64,000 nucleotides of DNA from Siphonodentalium dalli (taxonomy: Eukaryota; Mollusca; Scaphopoda; Gadilida; Siphonodentaliidae), in the NCBI GenBank assembly GCA_032622095.1, contig CP136061.1:198138935-198202934 (forward strand). The letters are read 5' to 3'. Both the position numbers and the translations under genes were made by a program. Shown here in pieces: positions 1-11,080 of the stretch (position 1 is the first letter of the stretch; each line of letters begins with the position of its first letter). The notes under the pieces are model-generated. The model saw nothing but the letters and a program-made list of their open reading frames with translations, was not told where the DNA came from and did not search any database.

Positions 1-870
1 CACATCATATATAGGTAAATCCATACCATATAAAGGTAAAGACAGACCATAATAAAGGTCAATTGACACAACATAAGGTAAATGGACAATCAATAAAGAT
101 GAATGGAAACCATAAATAGATACCATATAAAGGTGATTGGGGACCATATAAAGATACAACACACCATATAAAGATACAACACACCATATAAATGTAAATA
201 AAGGTGCATTGGCATCATATAAAGACATCTGTACACCATATAAAGGTGAAGGGACACCATATATAGATATTTGCACACCATATAAATGTGAATGGAAACC
301 AAATTGAAAGGTGAATGGACACCATATAAAGGTGAATGGACATCACACAAAACATTTGCGCACCATATAAAGGTAACTTGACTCCATATATCGCTGAATG
401 GGCCCCGTAGATAGGTGAATGGACACCATATAAAGACATCTGCACACAATATAAAGGTGAATGGACACCACGTAAAGACATTTGCAAATCATATAAAGGT
501 AAATGTACACCATCTAAAGACATTTGCGCACCATATGAAGGTTAATGGACACCATATGAATACTTGTGCACTCCATAGAAACGTGAATGCACACCAAATA
601 CAGATATTTGCACACCATATTGAGGTGAGTGGACACCATATAAAGACATTTGCACATCATATAAAGGTGAATGGGCAGCATATAAATGTGAATGGGCACC
701 ACATAAAGGTGAATTGACACCATATAAAGATGAATTGACACCACATAAAGGTGAATAGACACAATAGAAAGGCGAATGAATACCATGTTACCATATAACG
801 ACATATGCACATCATAAAGAGGCGAATGAATGCCATATAAAGGTGAATGGACACATCATAAAGGCGGAAG
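1..870. repeat. 21-bp minisatellite, about 41 units
   Basis: The segment is a head-to-tail array of a 21-bp unit of the form CACCATATAAAGGTGAATGG+A. A second unit type replaces the last ten bases with GACATTTGCA, and both types are interspersed. Because 21 is a multiple of three, long frames stay open on both strands and give repetitive peptides. These are by-products of the array, not genes. The array appears to start before the window. Confidence 0.92.
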
Positions 871-899
871 GATGACAACCCCATAGACAGCTATTGCCT

Positions 900-1700
900 T
901 CCATAGAAAATAAAAGGTCGGCCGACCACAGTGTCCCCCCCGACAACGTGGCATGTCGATGCCGCTTTGTTAAAGAAATTTAAAAAAATGTTGAAATGTC
1001 GAAAGGGTTAATAACTCCGTAAAAAGACAAATTTTCCGTCATCTATATACATGTTGCACATCTCCAATATGTGGGTAACAATAGTCTGAAAGTTTCAAAT
1101 ATCTCCGATCAAAAATGTAGGAGGAGTTGATTACACCATGAAGGTACCCTCATACAGAAAATAAAAAAAAATGTTTTTCAAAGTCGAAAGGCCCATAACT
1201 GGGAACGATTATTGGATCAAACTCAAATTCTAACTTGATCTGTATTTTGATATGAACGAAAAAACAGAATTTCCCATTAAACAATCCAAACTTGAGTTAT
1301 CATCCGGAAACCAAAGAAAAAACAAGAAAAATTGAATCTTCAAAGTCGAAAAGTCCATAACTCTGAGAAATCATCGAATCAAACTCAAATTCGAACTTGA
1401 CCTGTATCTTGATATGACTGATCCACATAAAAACGATATTTGCAATTAAAGGATCCAAACTTGAGATATCATCCGGAAACCGAAAAAGTGAGAAATTTTC
1501 TAAGTTAAAAAAAAGTTGAAAAAGGGAAATAACTCCATAAAAGAATTGCAGAGTATCTGTGTTCTTGGTTGAGACACCTAGATACCAAGTTTCAATCAAA
1601 TCGGATGATCATTACTGGAGTTATAACTCCGGACGGACGGACGGACGGGACGCACTGACGGACGGGGCTCATTACAATAGTCCCCGGGGGACAACAATAC
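900..1700. repeat. Dispersed repeat with internal ~160-bp duplication and GGAC microsatellite end
   Basis: Two diverged direct copies of a ~160-bp unit (from about 1181 and 1343) share the words AAACTCAAATTC, TATTTTGATATGA and TTATCATCCGGAAACC. The block ends in a (GGAC)n run near 1630-1651, followed by CATTACAATAGTCCCCGGGG. Related sequence recurs at about 12350-12530. It looks like a non-autonomous dispersed element, and I see no coding sequence in it. Confidence 0.6.
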
Positions 1701-2940
1701 TCTACTGATGTATGTGTGATAGATTCTTGAGAGCGATGATGACGGAGTATAATTTACCAGTGTATTTGTCACATTACGATTCGTTATGATCTACAATTTG
1801 GCTTCAATCGCTAGTCTGTTGCTAAACGTATCAACAAAACTATAACATTATCTACAATATAGTCACATCGTGAAACTGGTGATCATTTTTCGTTTAACTC
1901 AACATAATTATGCAACAGGCTGCAGTGTGCACATACGTTTGTCAAGTACTGTATCTAGAAGCATAACTATATCGACTATATTGCATGAATTAGATTACTG
2001 ATTGTTTCGGTGAATGTCTCGTCCTCCTATAGTAGCACTTTGTGGCCGTATAGTGATATTACTATAAACATTCGAGTAAAATAACACAATATTCTCCATA
2101 GAGTTCAATGTCAAATTTTGATCAAAACGGTAGCCAGTGAGAATAGTCTAGTCACATAACCTTTTCCCCAAACTTCACCTGAATTTCATACATAGTATTT
2201 TTGAGAAATTTCAATTCATATATAATCATACGCAAAATGGTGCCATTTGTCCAAATTACAAGATTCTCCATAGAGTTCAATGTTAAATTTTGATCGCAAC
2301 TCTAGCAAGTAAGAACCCACTGATCATATCCAAATTTTCAAATATATCTTTGAGGTTCATACCTAGCAGTTTTTTGACAGCATTTAAATCGCACCGATCA
2401 GAATACGCCAAGTGCCACCATCTATCATATTCGTAAAAAACGAAACGCTCTTTAAATTATGATGACCCCATTTTAGACCGACAGTACAACGTTCAAGAAT
2501 GGTGACAAGTCATCCTGAAAACAGACCTACTAAGCATACAAATCTGTTTTAAGATAGCTTTTAACAAGCAAAACATGTGATATGGCCTAAGAAATCTGAC
2601 TATTTGTCAAACGTGTCACTAGATATCTTTTTGGGGAGGGGTAAGTTTTTGCCCTGTATCCGCACTACGTGTGTCACATGGCCACAATAAGACAACCACC
2701 CAATATCAGATATGCCACGGATCACAAAAATACATACATGTGGTGACAACATCCGATAAGTTGAAACCGACACATTTAGCTAAATCAGCGGGAAAAAAAT
2801 ATGTTCACGATTAGCGAAATACATCACAGCTCAAACGTTAATCGATTATCTGGCAACGTTTTACCCTTTTCAATACCACTCACATAACTGTCATACATTT
2901 CAAAGGAAGAAAAAAATAAATTGAATACAGCTTAAGAATT
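1700..2940. other. Non-coding stretch with a ~172-bp direct duplication
   Basis: No gene is visible. Two diverged direct copies of a unit beginning ATTCTCCATAGAGTTCAATG lie at about 2088-2260 and 2260-2440. An ACGCTCTTTA motif shared with several other repeats of this window follows near 2447. Confidence 0.5.
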
Positions 2941-3380
2941 TTACACTGATGGACATCAAAGGAACTAACCAGAAAAATGCACAAAAATAACGTTGGGTAG
3001 CATGAGGAAAATGTGAAAAAAATATTTTTGCCCCCTATTTTGACCCCGCAACATCCGGATCCCGAAATTAGAATAGTTGGCTACATAAATATGGTGGTCT
3101 CTGAAATTCCAATTTCTGGTGGCACCTCGGGTAATGAGATCCCATAATATTATGTGTAGATAAACGACGTGGATAACACAAGTAAAATCGGTATATATAT
3201 TGCTATCAGGGTTACCCGGCGTTGTCCAGATTAACGTGATGTGAAACACTCTGCTGATGATTTGGTGGGAATATATAATAAGTATTACAAGCATTCTCAT
3301 AAATTGTATATCCAAATGGCATCACAAATCGCCATTCTTATACATGGATTATAAGTAGTGGCTCACCTTGTCAGAGTGAT
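2940..3380. repeat. Dispersed repeat end fragment
   Basis: The right part (about 3235-3320: GATGTGAAACACTC, then TTGTATATCCAAATGG) is shared with about 41675-41775 and 47455-47540. This marks the end of a moderately diverged dispersed element. A minus-strand frame of about 116 codons crosses it, but the peptide shows no recognisable family. Confidence 0.45.
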
Positions 3381-3565
3381 GGTCATTTTGTTTATCGCGA
3401 TTAATTCGTCCCACAATAAAGAAGTATTCATTTATTTATAACTAAGTGTACTTCAGACGATATCATTTTGAAATCGCACAGTCGACGTGAATGGAATTGA
3501 TGATTTATTTAAAACTATTTTGTATTGGGATCAAAACATTTATATAGTTCATATAAAGACGACAA

Positions 3566-3865
3566 TTGGGTTTTACATGTATAAATCAATCTGGTGGGTT
3601 AGACAAAGATTTTGAGCACACCGAGTTATCATATATCCATGCAGATGGAGATATTTTAAAGAAATGTCCAGGTGCCTCTGTTCATGGTGCTGTACTGGCA
3701 AATTATTCTCGGTTTAAAAGAAATGTTGCTATATATCAACTAAATGTGCCCAACACAGATCAGTATTTTAAATTGTTTATGTTAGACTATGAGTCTATTC
3801 AACAAAACGAAGGAAATACTCGGGCAGATGTACCCCTGTCAGATGCCAGTATTGGAGACTCCTGA
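3566..3865 (+). CDS. Unassigned protein-like ORF (possible terminal exon or transposon ORF fragment)
   Basis: A 99-codon frame ends in TGA at 3863-3865. The in-frame start is TTG rather than ATG, so if it is real this is more likely an exon or a truncated ORF than a complete gene. The peptide has mixed, globular-protein composition: DKDFEHTELSYI, then a block around SVHGAVLANYSRFKRN, then IYQLNV and KLFMLDYESI, with an acidic tail. I do not recognise a family. Nothing in the flanks identifies partner exons. It could be the 3' end of a transposon-encoded gene, since every recognisable ORF in this window is of that kind. Low confidence. Confidence 0.25.
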   Translation: MGFTCINQSGGLDKDFEHTELSYIHADGDILKKCPGASVHGAVLANYSRFKRNVAIYQLNVPNTDQYFKLFMLDYESIQQNEGNTRADVPLSDASIGDS

Positions 3866-4269
3866 AAAGTAATGTACAACTGACTGTGTTTTCTTTTATC
3901 TCAGAAGAAACTGTATTTCACTGCACACTGTGACCACTGTTTTTAACAGGCCTTCTATACATTTCAACCTCACTTGACAAATTGTATCTTTTTTTGTAGA
4001 AAATATCTTCAATGGGAATTTTTTTGTATAATACATGAGCCATTCAAATATGCCATTATCTGACTGTTCAAGGTCCCTCATTTTCCCAAGAATATATGTA
4101 TCTATTTAATAGAATGATAAATATACTTTTAGTGCTTTATTTTATGTATCTGTTTTTGCTAGCTCACTGTACGAATGCCCTGATTCCCGTTCCCATATAT
4201 ATGACAGTTGGGAAGATATAAGTATTCAAGTGATTTGATTCGATCATGCACCACTTGCCGAGGTTGTGA

Positions 4270-5560
4270 AGTTTGAACGCCAAAAACTCAAAATAACTAA
4301 TTATGGAGATGACTATATATGACTTTGGTGGATATCGGCTAATAAAACATTCTTATCAATGTTAGTGCCCCCCCTTCTCAATATCTGACCCAAACGGGAC
4401 CAAATGTGGCGTTTTTACCCCGCGTGTGTTGATTCCTTGCATCATTGGAGAAGAACGTGTGTGAATTTGGTGGAATTTAGTGCTGAACATATTTGCATCA
4501 GTTTTGGTGCCCCTTCACATTCCTGACTCGAACAGCCACATTTGGCGTCTTTAAATCACACGATTAGATTCATCGTTTCTTGGAGAAGAATATGTATAAA
4601 ATTGATGGAAATCGGCGCAAACAATATCTGTTGTATTATCCATTGTGGTGCCCCTCTTCCCTCTGTGCATCCCTGACTCGTACGGTGCCATATATCCTGA
4701 TATGATTATGCATAATGCATGGTGGATATCAGCGACACACATATTTCATCAGATTTGCTGACCCTCTCCTTTTCTGCATCACACCAACAGCGTCACTTTT
4801 GAAAATTTTAAACCACAGCATTATATTCCTCGTAAAAAAGTTACCCCTGTCAGACCCATTTGGCGCCATCTAGATGTTCCCAGTGAAGTTATGTAGAACA
4901 CAGGCAGTCATTCGCAAATATAGGCACCAAATATGGCGTATTTGAACAACACGAATTGATTCCTCGTATCATTTGAGAAGAACGTGTATGAATGTGGTGA
5001 AAATTGGCATTAAACGTATATTTAATCAGTTTTGTTAACCATCTGCTCCCTATTCCTGACTCAAGCATTGTCAATTTTGACATATTTAACCCTCATAATT
5101 AGACTCATTATGAAGATGACTATTGCGTATCAAATTGGTGTAAATCGGCGCTAAAAATATTTTTTATCAATTTTAGTGCCTTTCTCCCCTTCGGTGCACC
5201 CCTGACTCGAATGACGCCATTTTTTGACAGCTTTAAGCCATACAATTAGTCTCCTGATATCATGGGGATGCTTATGTATAAGTTTGGTAGAAATCGGCAA
5301 CTAAAAACATCCTTATCAAATTTAGTGTCCCCCATATCTCACCAAACGCATCAATTTGGCGTCTTTAAATCACACGATTAGATTCCTCGTATCATGGAGA
5401 AGAATGTGTATCAATTGGTATTTCGTCGCAAAAAATATTTATTATCAATATTGGTGTCCTCTCCACGTCCGTGCACACCTGAATCGAAGACGTGACTTCT
5501 GACATCTTTAAACCACATAGATTTTTCCTGCTCCTCCCCCGTTTCTGCCCCTGACGACAA
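4270..5560. repeat. Degenerate ~125-150 bp satellite, about 9-10 units
   Basis: The repeated order is TTTGGCGTCTTTAAACCAC, ATTAGATTCCTCGTATCAT, GGAGAAGAATGTGTATGAAT, TTGGTGGAAATCGGCG, then TTTTGGTGCCCCT and CCTGACTCGAA. Unit starts fall near 4280, 4405, 4531, 4690, 4790, 4930, 5068, 5213, 5350 and 5490. Units are heavily diverged from each other. A shorter relative is at about 42460-42720. Confidence 0.8.
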
Positions 5561-6660
5561 CAGCGGCACGCTAACCCGCACCATTAAAGGCACCCCTATT
5601 AGACACCTTTGGTGCCACCTAGATGATTCCCCGTGAATTTATATTCACAGACAGACAGACATACATTCCTAAATATAGATATAGATATTATTCTCGTTTA
5701 AAGCTGTGATGAGTAAAAGTGAGAATGCAGTATTGAAAATCAGTTGAGTGCACTGGCATGCGACTGAATGTTATCGGCGATAACATAATATATAGACTGC
5801 AAGCCGGTCGGAGCCCATTTTATTTCCACCTAGTGAAATAAGAGGCCACACAGTTACATGTTCGGAACTTCCTACTCAACTAAATCAGGTGTAAAATAGT
5901 GTGAATAAACAATTATTGCGGAACATATGCAATACTTGTGTACCACTCACTCGGGCTACTGGTCCCACAGGTTCTAACCATTAATTAGGTTGGAATTCTT
6001 AGAAACACGTTGATGAAATTTATTATACAACTATATACAAGTTCGCACAATCAGGTGGCCACGGAGAAAAGTATAATATCATAACTTCTCCCTAATGCGT
6101 TCGAATCAAGAGTCTCAAGTCAAGTGTCCCCAATCCCCGGCTGAAACTAGTATATATGAAAATCTGGAAGCCACACCCAACCACGTGTAACAATCTTATC
6201 CGTACACGTACTGGCCTGTCCAACAGGTTAAGATTTAATACAATCGTTATAGGATCACTAACCCGCAACGGAATAGCTCAGGCTATTCAATTTCGAGTCA
6301 GTTTCCCACGCATAAAATATGGACCTATGGCTAGGTATTGACTTCCAAATTAACCTTATATACGCCGGGTAACATTGAAAGTGTTACACTTGGGACATTC
6401 CACTCGCACTTCCACGCAGCCACCACCCCTCATTTTTCTTCTTCATGTGACAGCACGCCTGGAGGACAGTTTAAGTTCCGAGACAAATTATGACTCAATG
6501 GCGTTACATGCAGTTTGAGTCAAAAGATGAGATGATGGTCCCATTGATTTTTGAGCGCATAACGTTTGGTGGTCCAAAAAGTTTTATTTTTTGTTTCTAT
6601 TTTTATGATTGGTTTGGTCATTTCATGGTATTAAAAGGAGATTAAACTATTTATAGCTGT
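5560..6660. other. Non-coding stretch
   Basis: A short GACA microsatellite lies near 5641-5665. Otherwise I see only short frames and no recognisable gene or repeat structure. Confidence 0.4.
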
Positions 6661-6666
6661 CAGTGA

Positions 6667-7880
6667 CTATTTCTCAGTATTTGTGCGATGTTTTCTTTTG
6701 GCCATTATGGACTGCATCAATGATAATGAGATCTGTGACTTGAATGTGTTGTTGTCTTCAATTGTGCCTGTAAAAGCTGGTAACAGGTTAAATTCTGCTA
6801 TATATGGTACGAGGATTTGAATGAAAATAATAGGAGTCTTTATTAGCTCTGAGAGTCTGGAATGTTCATTTATTTTTTGTTGTATCTCTATGCGGACAGT
6901 TTTGCATTTTAATACATCAGCTGGGTATATTGATAGCTGGTGGTTTACAATTTTATGGCATACTGTTAGCCTGGTTTGTAGAGGCGTTACTGTAATGATT
7001 GCCAATTTAGTGTAGGTAGAATGTCTGTTACCAACCTAGTGTTATGGAAGCTGTTCGTGACATACCTTCCTCGCAGGAAAGATATCTTTATCTGCATGTG
7101 GATCTCTGATATATGTACACTGACTGATGTGCCCTTTCTTTGATCGTTCAGTTGGCGACCTTTATGTTTCGCTTGAGGAAGCCGATGATTCGGTTCACTT
7201 TAATTTGCCCATGCTGTTGTCAATATGTTTGTGGTGCATTATTAAAATCGTGTTGCAATTTGTTGGTGTCAGGCTGGTAATAAATTATGCGTAAATAATG
7301 CTATCGTCAACAAAAAGTCTTAGAGAGATATGGTTTAGATAAATATGGAAGTAGTTGATATAGAGCAAGACGAGTGTACAGCCAAGGAAATAGCCCCGGG
7401 GAACCACAGAGGTTACTGTAATATGAGACGAAGAGCGTCATTCGAGAGTGCATGGATCCTACCATGTAGGAAACTGTATGTCCAATCAGAGACTTGGGAA
7501 TTGATGCCATAACAATTTAACTTGTAGATGGGGCATTGCTGAGGAACTTCACCAAATGCTATTGCAACGTCCATTATGACTGTATCAGTTTGCATGAATT
7601 TATTATCATTTTCAGTGATTTATTGTAGAAAGTTAATAAGTTGGGTTTCTCAAGAGCGTTTTCGTCGGAAGCCATGTTGATTATTGTAGAGGATATCATT
7701 TGTTTTAAGGAAAGTCATTGTTTTTCTACCGATGATGTGTTCAAGGATTTTTGCAGGAAATACAGGTTAGTGATATTGGACCATTTTGGCTGTGTACAAT
7801 GTAGCTTGGATAAGCTCATGCTGACGTCAGTGTTATACAGTAATGGCAAGGGTGGGATACCAGTGTCAGATTGAATGAAC
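6667..7880 (-). pseudogene. Decayed non-LTR retrotransposon reverse transcriptase (3' half)
   Basis: Reading the minus strand from about 7880 down to 6667, the reverse-transcriptase landmarks of a LINE-type element appear in order but in shifting frames. There is an ILEHII-like block and a QHGFRR-type motif (about 7660-7750), then KLNCYGI and WTYSFLHGR (about 7450-7530). Next comes VTSVVPRGYFLGC with LLYINYF (about 7370-7410), and the polymerase box as FVDD (about 7300), where FADD or YADD is usual. A GFLKRNIKVA block (about 7170) leads into the C-terminal region containing LTVCHKIV and EFNLLPAFTGTIED (about 6700-6990). Stops and frameshifts separate the pieces, so it is not functional. The motif set fits the CR1/L2/RTE-X-like clades of animal LINEs, and I do not assign the clade more finely. 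No poly-A or target duplication was identified. Confidence 0.8.
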
Positions 7881-7959
7881 ACCCCCTCATGCATTCACGA
7901 TAAAAGACATGACTAAATCGGTACGTACATCACACTGAGGATAATCAATCAATCGCCAT

Positions 7960-8140
7960 GTACCATTTAAGAATAACTCCGGTCTAGAAACGCTCTTTAT
8001 TTATCATATAATTTATTAGCCCCAATTAAATCATCTGTTGTCAAACTTCAACGCCAAACTTCAAAGACGCCCATCCCATGGCATTCCCCTGGTTAGGTGA
8101 GTGGTGACCAATCATTACCAATTTTTTAATTTTTTATTGT
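7960..8140 (+). repeat. Diverged module E-like segment of the modular repeat
   Basis: ACTCCGGTCTAGAAACGCTCTTTATTT, followed by a CCCC...TCATCTGTTGTCAA region, is a diverged counterpart of the segment at 21150-21300 (minus orientation). It leads directly into module A. Confidence 0.4.
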
Positions 8141-9790
8141 GAAATATACTCAACAATCACCAACAGACTAGTGGTCTGTGTCCCATGTTCCTACATTGCC
8201 CGGATGGTCATATTTTAAATTGAGCATATGTTTCGATTAACTTTTTCATTATAGTATACTAGCGATAACGCGGAATCTCGTCAGGAAACGCGTTTTAAAT
8301 ATCTTGGCATAATATATGCCTATTTTAAATGTGATTGGCCTAATTTATTGAGGCCGGTAGTGCCATTACTGTGGTAGTACCCAGTGTGTGATAATTTTAT
8401 ATCTCAGCGTATTATATGCCACTTTAATTAGCATTTCTGAGCACGGAATTTTAGTGATTCCATTGTGCTGCTAATTTTACGAGAGCAGTTGATCGTATCA
8501 CGTCCAAGTTTTACACTTTGAGTCAGCGATGTACGTACTAATTATTTTATAATTTGCATATTATATGCAACCTAGGTCAGCTTGACCTGCCTGTATAGGC
8601 AGCGCTTTCTAGTGTCGACACATTGAGTGTGAAAAACACTGATGAATGCTCCAGCATTTATGCACTGAGTACGACAAACTGGCAGGAACCAGATTGATCC
8701 GGTCTCAGTTACACGAATAGATTCACCCATGTGGTGGACATCATGGCATGTGTAGCTTTAATGATGGAAATTTTACACTCTTACTCTGTTGGAGTTCCAG
8801 TGGTAATTAATCACTTTGTGATTTGCTTGCAATGGTGTTTACATTGCATAATCTGCCAGGGTGAACTGGGAATAATTCCAGGGCAGGAATAGCCTCTGTC
8901 TTTTGAGAATATATTACAGAGATTTCCCCATATGTCTTACAGGAAAGTCGGGCATGGTACCCATTGAATTTCCCAAATAAATGGATGAACTCAATATTAG
9001 TATCAGTAGGCCCTCATGTATATACAGAGCACACGCATTGCTAGTTGGAAATGATTGTCTTTCCAGAGCTAGAGTAGATCAATTTTTCAGGCCATTTCAG
9101 TTTGGAATTTTCAGGTTTGTGGATGAAGAGTTTATACTTCGAGACAATAATGTCACAGTACATTACCATGTACAATTAGTTTTATTACTATTTATCTTGT
9201 GTAATCACGTGAAGGTTTCAATCTTCTAATTGCTGTAAGTTTATTCGTTTAGAGTTTCCAAACACCAAGGCTGGCGAAAACCCGGTGGTAAGCGGGTCCT
9301 TGAAATGTTACATATACATGCAGAGTATATTTATTTTCCGTGTATGTTGAATACATTTTGCTATTTCTTTTTGAATAATATATGTTATATACAGAGCGCA
9401 CGCATTGCTAGTTGGAAATGATTGTCTTTCCAGAGCTAGAGTAGACCAATTTTTCAGGCCATTTCAGTTTGGAATTTTCAGGTTTGTGGATGAAGAGTTT
9501 ATACTTCGAGACAATAATGTCACAGTACATTAACAAGCACAATTAGTTTTATTACTATTTATCGTGTGTAATCACGTGAAGGTTTCAATCTTCTAATTGC
9601 TGTAAGTTTATTCGTTTAGAATTTCCAAACAGCAAGGCTGGCGCAAACCCGGTGGTAAGCGGGTCCTTGAAATGTCACATATACATGTAGAGTATATTTA
9701 TTTTCCATGTATGTTGAATACATTTTGTTATTTCTTTTTGTAAACTATATGTTATATATATTAAACAGTTTTAACTTGTATAATATGGTG
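8141..9790 (+). repeat. Modular repeat family, plus-orientation copy: modules A, B, C and C'
   Basis: Module A (about 8141-8690) begins ATTGTGAAATATACTCAACA and carries the word TATACTAGCGATAACGCGG. Module B (8690-8935) carries TTCACCCATGTGGTGGACAT and CTGCCAGGGTGAACTGGGAA. Module C (8936-9385) contains the 61-codon ORF. C' (about 9386-9790) is a ~370-bp tandem duplicate of most of C. The same modules occur in minus orientation at 17958-22730. No transposase or terminal inverted repeat was found. It may be a non-autonomous element such as a Helitron derivative, but the ends are not defined. Confidence 0.75.
8981..9229 (+). CDS. Repeat-borne short ORF (conserved 61-codon block), unknown
   Basis: An 82-codon frame starts ATG at 8981. 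Its first ~61 codons (MDELNISISRPSCIYRAHAL... ending RDNNVTVH) recur at 17982-18167 and 19656-19841 on the minus strand. Partial copies lie at about 9390-9530 (plus) and 18890-19015 (minus). The peptide has two cysteines and a charged, aromatic C-terminal half (VDQFFRPFQFGIFRF). I do not recognise it. All copies lie in module C, so the conservation may only reflect recent copying of the DNA. Confidence 0.25.
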   Translation: MDELNISISRPSCIYRAHALLVGNDCLSRARVDQFFRPFQFGIFRFVDEEFILRDNNVTVHYHVQLVLLLFILCNHVKVSIF

Positions 9791-9900
9791 ACCATCCAAA
9801 CAAGTAGGGTCACACAGAACACTGTTACATAGTCAAGGACATTGGATCAACCCCGCTCGCGCGGATGATTCAGTGAGTTACTTCACATAGAGAGTAATAG
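9790..9900. other. Spacer between C' and the second module A
   Basis: About 110 bases with no match elsewhere in the window that I could see. Confidence 0.3.
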
Positions 9901-10463
9901 TTTTTAATTTTTGATTGTGAAATATACTCAACAATCACCAACAGACTAGTGGTCTGTGTCCCATGTTCCTACATTGCCCGGGTGGTCATATTTTAAATTG
10001 AGCATATGGTTCGATTCACTTTTTCACTATAGTATACTAGCGATAACGCGGAATCTCGTCAGGCAACACGTGCTAAATATCTTGGCATAATATATGCCTA
10101 TTTTAAATGTGATTGGCCTCATTTATTGAGGCCGGTAGTGCCATTACTGTGGTAGTACCCAGTGTGTGATAATTTTATATCTCAGCGTATTATATGCCAC
10201 TTTAATTAGCATTTCTGAGCACGGAATTTTAGTGATTCCATTGTGCTGCTAATTTTACGAGAGCAGTTGATCGTATCACGTCCAAGTTTTGCACTTTGAG
10301 TCAGCGATGTACGTATTTTAATTATTTTATAATTTGCATATTATATGCAACCTAGATCCGCTTGACCTGCCTGTATAGGCAGCGCTTTCTAGGGTCGACA
10401 CATTGAGTGTGAAAAACACTGATGAATGCTCCAGCATTTATGCACTGAGTACGACAAACTGGC
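9900..10463 (+). repeat. Second plus-orientation copy of module A
   Basis: It is nearly identical to 8141-8690 over its length, from the TTTTTGATTGTGAAATATAC start to the GTACGACAAACTGGC end. It lacks the B and C modules, which are replaced by the palindromic GGTTTTGATCAAAACC array. Confidence 0.8.
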
Positions 10464-10479
10464 TACACTCTTAAACGTT

Positions 10480-10850
10480 TTGGATTTTTAAAATACCAAA
10501 TTTGGTTTTGAACTTTGTGCCATATATGTAACCAAATTAGGTTTTGATCAAAACCAAATACCAAGCGCCAACTGGTTTTGATAAAAACCCAAATTGGTTT
10601 TATATAAAACCAATTTTTGGTTTTGATCAAAACCAATTTTGGTTTTGAGCAAAAATTTCAAAAACCAATTTTGGTTTTGATCAAAACCAAATTGTATGAA
10701 TATTTGGTTTTGATCAAAACCAAAATTGGTTTTGAACTTTTGTCCCATATATGTAACCAAATTAGGTTTTGATCAAAACCAAATACCAAGCGCCAACTGG
10801 TTTTGATCAAAACCCAATTTTGGTTTTGACCAAAAAGTTCCTTTTTTGCA
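10480..10850. repeat. Array of a palindromic GGTTTTGATCAAAACC motif
   Basis: The 16-bp self-complementary core recurs many times, intact or with small changes, separated by short A/T-rich spacers. A larger segment (ATATGTAACCAAATTAGG...CCAAGCGCCAACTGG) is also duplicated, at about 10526-10580 and 10749-10805. Frames reading FGFDQNQ-like peptides on the minus strand are by-products. A shorter relative is at 17335-17455. Confidence 0.85.
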
Positions 10851-10879
10851 CAATTTATTGATAAATGTGCCATACAACA

Positions 10880-11080
10880 TACTTATGCAACCTTTAAGGG
10901 GTACTGTACACTAAATCCACCCATTTATTGTACCATATCCATACTTAACAAAATATATGCAACACATGAATGAATTTGGTTTTCCAAGTTCGACATGTAA
11001 AATTATAATGAAAATTAATTTATGACTCGAGTCATAAATTGATTTTCATTATAATTACCAATCCATTTATATATTAAAGG
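10880..11080. repeat. Dispersed repeat fragment containing a ~62-bp palindrome
   Basis: The left part (GTACACTAAATCC...AATATATGCAACA) is shared with about 47193-47270. Positions 10997-11058 form a near-perfect palindrome centred on ATGACTCGAGTCAT. Confidence 0.6.

Noticed and set aside
1-870. Several overlapping ORFs of 75-119 codons on both strands
   Set aside because: They exist because the repeat unit is 21 bp (seven codons). The peptides are simple repeats of the same words.
7641-7874. Plus-strand 77-codon ORF
   Set aside because: The minus strand here reads as decayed reverse transcriptase (QHGFRR region), which explains the sequence better.
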